From: Paenibacillus typhae | GTDB lineage: Bacteria; Bacillota; Bacilli; Paenibacillales; Paenibacillaceae | Reading direction: 5' to 3' | Length of the DNA stretch: 64,000 nucleotides | Assembly (NCBI RefSeq): GCF_900099765.1 | Contig: NZ_FNDX01000002.1 | Span: forward strand, 310,001 to 374,000 | Part shown: in pieces, positions 60,323 to 64,000 of the stretch | Numbering within the stretch: the first letter of the stretch is position 1 | Layout: the number at the start of each line of letters is the position of its first letter | The notes under the pieces: model-generated | Told to the model about the DNA's origin: nothing | The model's input: the letters and a program-made list of their open reading frames with translations, nothing else | Databases searched by the model: none | Translations under genes and position numbers: made by a program

Positions 60323-62971
60323 TTATTGTGTACTGCCGTCTCCTTCTGCCATCCCGGCCGCCGGATCGGTTACAACCCCGGCTCCGCTATCCGGGCCGGC
60401 ATTGCCGCTGCCCGGCGCCGTTTCAGGCGGAGAGGTTGGCGCCGGCGTGGCCGGAGGCGGTGTCGGCAGGGCTTCAGGCGTATTCACCGGCAATCCGCCG
60501 TTGCCTCCGCCATTGCCGTTTCCGTTACCGTTGTTACCATGACCGTTGCCGTTGCCATTACCATTACCATTTCCGTTGCCATTATTACCGCCGTTGTTGC
60601 CGTTGCCTTCGCCATTCCCGTTCCCGTTGCCGTTGCCGTTATTGCCGTTTCCGGGATCGTCGGTCGGCATATTCGGATCCGGTGTCTGTTCAGGCTCCAT
60701 GGTCGGCATCTCATCCTGCACGGCTACAGTAACCGTGTCGGAAGGTTCACTTTCCTGATCCAGTTCAGGATAATAGGCCGTCACATAGTATTCGTAGGTA
60801 AGGCCCGGCATGGCGCTGATATCGCCTACAGTCGGCGACACCGTGTTCAGAAGCGCCGTAAACTCGCTCTCAGATGTCTCGCGCCGGTAAATCCGGTATT
60901 CCACGCCTTCAGCCTGCGCTGGCGCCCAGCTCAGATTGACGGTCATCGTGGACGGATCATAAGCAGCTGACAGCCCGCTTACCGGCTGTACAGCCTCCGG
61001 CGTAGCGGTTGGCTCTGCTTCATTGGAGCCTGACGGTGACGGGAAGGATTTGGACGGAACACCTTCCAGCGCCTCCTCCATTACCTTGCCCCAGAAGGCC
61101 GCTGCCAGCGGACTGCTGTTCTTCAGCAGATGGGTCTTGCTCGGCTTGTCATAGCCCATCCAGACCGCCGCTGTCCATTCCGGCGTATAGCCGACGAACC
61201 AGACGTCACGGTTGGAGCTGATTCCGGAGTACCCGCTCTGAGTGGTGCCAGTCTTACCGGCAACCGGACGGTTGATCTTCGCTTTTTTACCGGTCCCGTC
61301 CGTTACAACCTCCTGCATCATCTCGGTCATCTGATACGCCGTCTGCTCGCTCATTACCCGCTCAGGCGCGGTGTTGGCTCTATAAACCGTATCCCCGTCG
61401 CTGTTCTCAATCGACTTGATCGAGTAGGCCTCCCGCAGCTCCCCGCCGTTTGCAAAGGCACTGTAGGCCTGGGCCATCTCCAGCGTATTCGTGCCTTGCG
61501 ACACACCGCCGAGCGCCAGCGCCAGGTTTTTGTCGTCATCACTAAGATTAATGCCGAGCTTCTTCGCGAACTGGAAGCCGGTATTCACACCGATTTCATT
61601 CAGCAGCCAGACTGCCGGGATATTTTCCGACTTCGTGATGGCTGTGCTCATGCTTATGGTAGACGAGTAACCGTGCAGATTATTTGGGCAGTAGGTGCCG
61701 AAGCACTGCTTTTCGTTACTCAGCATGGAAGAGCTTGTGAACTTGCCCGATTCCAGAGCCGGTGCATAAGCAACAATCGGCTTAATGGACGAGCCCGGAG
61801 AACGGCGGCTGCCGTTCACGCGGCTGAAGCCCTTTTTCTCATAATTGCGTCCGCCCATCAGGGCAACAATACTGCCGTTCTCCTGATTGATGATTGTCAT
61901 CGAACCCTGAACCAGCTCATCGTCGACGCTTTTTTCAAAATTGTCGCTGTCGGCAAAAGCATCCTCCACCGTCTCCTGGGCGTGCTTATCCATAGTGGTG
62001 TAGATTTTGTAGCCCCCGATGTTGAGATCGTCTTCGGTCAGCCCGAATCTCTCTTCTGCTTCATCAATCGCAAAATCAATAAAGGCCTGATAACGCTGCT
62101 TGCTCTCCGGCGGCTTGTAGCTGTATTCCACCGCCTTGGCCTGATCCATCTCTTCCTTGGTGATGTAGCCCTGCTCATACATGAGCTGAAGCACTACGCC
62201 GCGCCGTTCCTTGGAAAGCTCAGGGTTACGGAGCGGATTGTAACGGGAAGGCCCTTTCGGCATTGCGGCCAGTGTAGCCATTTCCCACAGTTCCAGATCC
62301 GCGAGGTTGCTCTTGCCGAAATAACGGATGGAAGCCGCCTTGATTCCATAGATCGTGCCCCCGAACGGGATCCGGTTAAGATACATCGTGATAATATCAT
62401 CTTTGGTCTTGGAGTTCTCCAGCGCAACCGCAATGGATACCTCTGTCGCCTTGCGGAAGAACGTCTTGTCACGGGTCAAAAAGATATTTTTGGCCAGCTG
62501 CTGGGTGATGGTACTGCCGCCTTCCACCATGCTGCGTGCCGCAATATCCTTCACCGCTGCGCGGCCGATCGACCAGAAGTCTACCCCTTTGTGTTCAAAG
62601 AAACGTTTATCCTCGGTTGCCACAAAAGCATTGATCAGCTGCTCCGGGATATCGTCATGCTCCACCGGATCGCTTTTTTCCAGTGACAGCTCGCCGATCA
62701 GATTCGCATTGCGGTCAAAAATCTGTGTCGGCGGATTGACCGTCAGCTTATCCTGGTTCTCATTAAGCAGCTTCTGCCCGTTCAGCATAATGAACAGATA
62801 ACCGCCGAGCGCACAAAAAATCGCCAGGGCCATCGCAAAAAACAAACTCCATAATACGCGCTTTTTGGTTAAAAACTTTTTCTTTTTCTTAGGCTTGGGC
62901 TTACCTGTGGATTTCGCAGAGCCCGTCTGTCTGTGTCTGTTGTTTGTCCTTGATATTTCGTCTCTGGACAT
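60323..62971 (-). CDS. Class A penicillin-binding protein (PBP1-type)
   Basis: An 882-residue bifunctional peptidoglycan synthase. A basic N-terminal tail leads to one transmembrane segment (VLWSLFFAMALAIFCALGGY, about residues 39-58). The glycosyltransferase has EDKRFFEHKGVDFWSIGRA and GGSTITQQLAKN. The transpeptidase has Ser in GSSIKPIVAY, the SxN motif in KSENIPAVW, and KTGTTQ. A fibronectin type III domain (about 650-740) and a Gly/Asn-rich tail follow (residues about 770-840). It polymerises and cross-links peptidoglycan. Confidence 0.93.
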   Translation of the reverse strand: MSRDEISRTNNRHRQTGSAKSTGKPKPKKKKKFLTKKRVLWSLFFAMALAIFCALGGYLFIMLNGQKLLNENQDKLTVNPPTQIFDRNANLIGELSLEKSDPVEHDDIPEQLINAFVATEDKRFFEHKGVDFWSIGRAAVKDIAARSMVEGGSTITQQLAKNIFLTRDKTFFRKATEVSIAVALENSKTKDDIITMYLNRIPFGGTIYGIKAASIRYFGKSNLADLELWEMATLAAMPKGPSRYNPLRNPELSKERRGVVLQLMYEQGYITKEEMDQAKAVEYSYKPPESKQRYQAFIDFAIDEAEERFGLTEDDLNIGGYKIYTTMDKHAQETVEDAFADSDNFEKSVDDELVQGSMTIINQENGSIVALMGGRNYEKKGFSRVNGSRRSPGSSIKPIVAYAPALESGKFTSSSMLSNEKQCFGTYCPNNLHGYSSTISMSTAITKSENIPAVWLLNEIGVNTGFQFAKKLGINLSDDDKNLALALGGVSQGTNTLEMAQAYSAFANGGELREAYSIKSIENSDGDTVYRANTAPERVMSEQTAYQMTEMMQEVVTDGTGKKAKINRPVAGKTGTTQSGYSGISSNRDVWFVGYTPEWTAAVWMGYDKPSKTHLLKNSSPLAAAFWGKVMEEALEGVPSKSFPSPSGSNEAEPTATPEAVQPVSGLSAAYDPSTMTVNLSWAPAQAEGVEYRIYRRETSESEFTALLNTVSPTVGDISAMPGLTYEYYVTAYYPELDQESEPSDTVTVAVQDEMPTMEPEQTPDPNMPTDDPGNGNNGNGNGNGNGEGNGNNGGNNGNGNGNGNGNGNGHGNNGNGNGNGGGNGGLPVNTPEALPTPPPATPAPTSPPETAPGSGNAGPDSGAGVVTDPAAGMAEGDGSTQ

Positions 62972-63108
62972 GCTGCCTCCTGACTCCCTTGCGGAAATAT
63001 CCTAAATTTATAGGCACGAATGAAAAGAACAACCTTCGCAGGTTGCTCTCGCGCACTCTATTCAAACGGTTTATAAACAAAAAAGTTTCGCTTTAAGGCA
63101 GTAAAATG

Positions 63109-63348
63109 TTACTCGTCGCTTCCGCTGTCCTGCATCAGTGAGACACTGCGCTGCGGCGTGAAGGTCGAGATCGCATGCTTGTACACCATCTGCTGGCGCC
63201 CGTCACTGTCGATCACAATCGTGAAATTATCAAATGCCTTGATGATTCCCCGGATCTGAAAGCCGTTGGTCAAATATACTGTGGCAGGGATATTCTCTTT
63301 ACGCAGCTGGTTCAAGAACGTATCTTGGATGTTAATGGACTTGTTCAT
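63109..63348 (-). CDS. hfq: RNA chaperone Hfq
   Basis: A 79-residue Sm-fold protein. The Sm1 motif is [20 protein letters not shown] and Sm2 is VYKHAISTF. The start ATG 63348 follows TTGGGGGTAC; a longer frame adds 17 residues and lacks the usual start. The position next to miaA is conserved in many bacteria. It forms a hexamer that pairs sRNAs with mRNAs. Confidence 0.96.
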   Translation of the reverse strand: MNKSINIQDTFLNQLRKENIPATVYLTNGFQIRGIIKAFDNFTIVIDSDGRQQMVYKHAISTFTPQRSVSLMQDSGSDE

Positions 63349-63419
63349 ATGACGTACCCCCAATGGTTCAATTAGATTGTTCGTAAGTATATTCAACACC
63401 TGAGAGAAACTTTCCTGCT

Positions 63420-63449
63420 ATTATACCACGCAATCTGCAGTTACAGCAA
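63420..63449 (-). promoter_or_regulatory. Candidate hfq promoter
   Basis: On the minus strand TTGCTG (63444-63449) and TATAAT (63420-63425) are 18 bases apart, about 70 bp upstream of the hfq start codon. The gap 63349-63745 otherwise contains a terminator and no clear gene. Confidence 0.45.
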
Positions 63450-63652
63450 TTCGCTGAATTGGAGTGAAGTTAAGGTATATAACATGAACGTTGACGCAGC
63501 CGGGGCGGCTTCCGGTAGCACGCAGCGTCCGTTCTCTCTAGAATACATGTTAAATCTTCCGCCCCCTTCCCGTCAATTCCCTGCACTCCGGTTAGTGCTT
63601 GAGGCCCCCACATTTTTCTACCGCAAATCAGCGGGGATTGAATCAGGCCTGC

Positions 63653-63703
63653 CAAAATAAAAAAAGGCCCCGGAGCATGTATGAAACATACTTCCCGGGA
63701 CTG
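63653..63703 (-). terminator. Terminator after miaA
   Basis: On the minus strand CCCGGGAAGTATG ... CATACATGCTCCGGGG, followed by CCTTTTTTTATTTT. It ends the miaA transcript, so hfq has its own promoter. Confidence 0.85.
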
Positions 63704-63745
63704 TTCACGATGCATAAAGGGATTGAAGCAAACGCCGTGTCCATC

Positions 63746-64000
63746 TTATCTATCAAGTTTACGGGAGATAATCTCACGTATCTTTGCAAGATTACCGGGA
63801 TAGTTCTGCTCGTTAAAATCTTCAATCCATTCGATTTCCTTCATGTGGCGGAACCAGGACAGCTGGCGCTTGGCAAACCGCCGGGTGTCGCGCTTCAGCA
63901 GGGTCACCGCTTCCTCATAGGTCAGTTCCCCCTCCAGATAAGCGGCGATCTCCTTGTAGCCCAGCCCCTGCATGGCTACCATGCTGCGGTGATAGCCCTT
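63746..64000 (-). CDS. miaA: tRNA dimethylallyltransferase, C-terminal part
   Basis: The last 84 codons of the gene; the rest lies right of the window. The visible part (KGYHRSMVAMQGLGYKEI, TYEEAVTLLKRDTRRFAKRQ, SWFRHMKEIEWI, in parts) matches MiaA, which prenylates A37 of tRNAs reading UNN codons. It lies upstream of hfq on the same strand, a classic pair. Confidence 0.93.
   Translation of the reverse strand, partial: KGYHRSMVAMQGLGYKEIAAYLEGELTYEEAVTLLKRDTRRFAKRQLSWFRHMKEIEWIEDFNEQNYPGNLAKIREIISRKLDR

Noticed and set aside
60480..60720. Possible minisatellite or CRISPR-like repeat
   Set aside because: It is the in-frame Gly/Asn-coding tail of the PBP; the repeat is explained by codons.

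Overview
The window looks like chromosome from a Gram-positive, spore-forming Bacillota, most likely Paenibacillus or a close relative. The evidence is a proline T-box in front of proS, a GlnR/GlnA pair with a perfect TGTNA-N7-TNACA operator, a Bacillus-type LexA regulon, spoVK and a Cse60-type sporulation gene, Hfq beside miaA, strong Shine-Dalgarno sequences throughout, frequent TTG and GTG starts, and moderate GC with Arg/Ala-rich proteins. The order miaA-hfq ... spoVK-hflX-ynbB-glnR-glnA ... lexA follows the Bacillus subtilis layout with extra genes inserted. No rRNA, tRNA, insertion sequence, prophage or CRISPR array was seen.

Layout. 1-3.1 kb: truncated MFS exporter divergent from an ArsR-type regulator, then a HAD phosphatase and a membrane-anchored DsbA-like protein. 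3.2-8.4 kb (minus): topoisomerase III, a GNAT acetyltransferase, and proS under its T-box. 8.6-10.6 kb: a chemoreceptor. 10.7-15 kb (minus): gltD, the thyA-dfrA folate pair and an S66 peptidase. 15.1-20.5 kb (minus): the complete pyruvate dehydrogenase operon pdhA-pdhB-pdhC-lpdA, with an unusual 61-bp tandem repeat between pdhB and pdhC. 20.7-29.3 kb: esterase, LMW phosphatase, thiN, NlpC/P60 hydrolase, an orphan pseudo-receiver regulator, a ThiF-like/Dabb pair, an ABC-F ATPase and a Ser/Thr kinase fused to a MinD-like domain. 29.4-33.6 kb (minus): six tightly packed genes (Fpg-like glycosylase, endonuclease IV, cREC protein, thioredoxin-like protein, ABC ATPase, FtsJ-like methyltransferase). 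33.6-42.5 kb: NagD-like phosphatase, RNase Z, metH, a lipoprotein and small membrane proteins. 42.5-44.3 kb: the divergent yneA/lexA SOS hub with several LexA boxes. 44.4-46 kb: small unknown genes and cse60. 46.2-48.3 kb: an SOS-controlled Y-family polymerase cassette. 48.4-52.4 kb: accessory-looking small genes, including a free-standing RNAP alpha-CTD-like protein, an Sm-like mini-protein and the decayed 3' end of a cohesin/dockerin surface protein. 52.6-64 kb: glnRA, ynbB, hflX, spoVK, YdcF, DUF402, a class A PBP, hfq and the 3' end of miaA.

Connecting themes are nitrogen and amino-acid control (glnRA, gltD, metH, proS T-box), central carbon (PDH), SOS and DNA repair (lexA, yneA, the UvrX-like cassette, the Fpg/Nfo operon), and envelope or sporulation functions. 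The best candidates for something undescribed are the repair/RNA-modification operon at 29.4-33.6 kb, the kinase-MinD fusion, the alpha-CTD-like/Sm-like neighbours near 50.5 kb, and the SOS polymerase cassette with its two uncharacterised partners.
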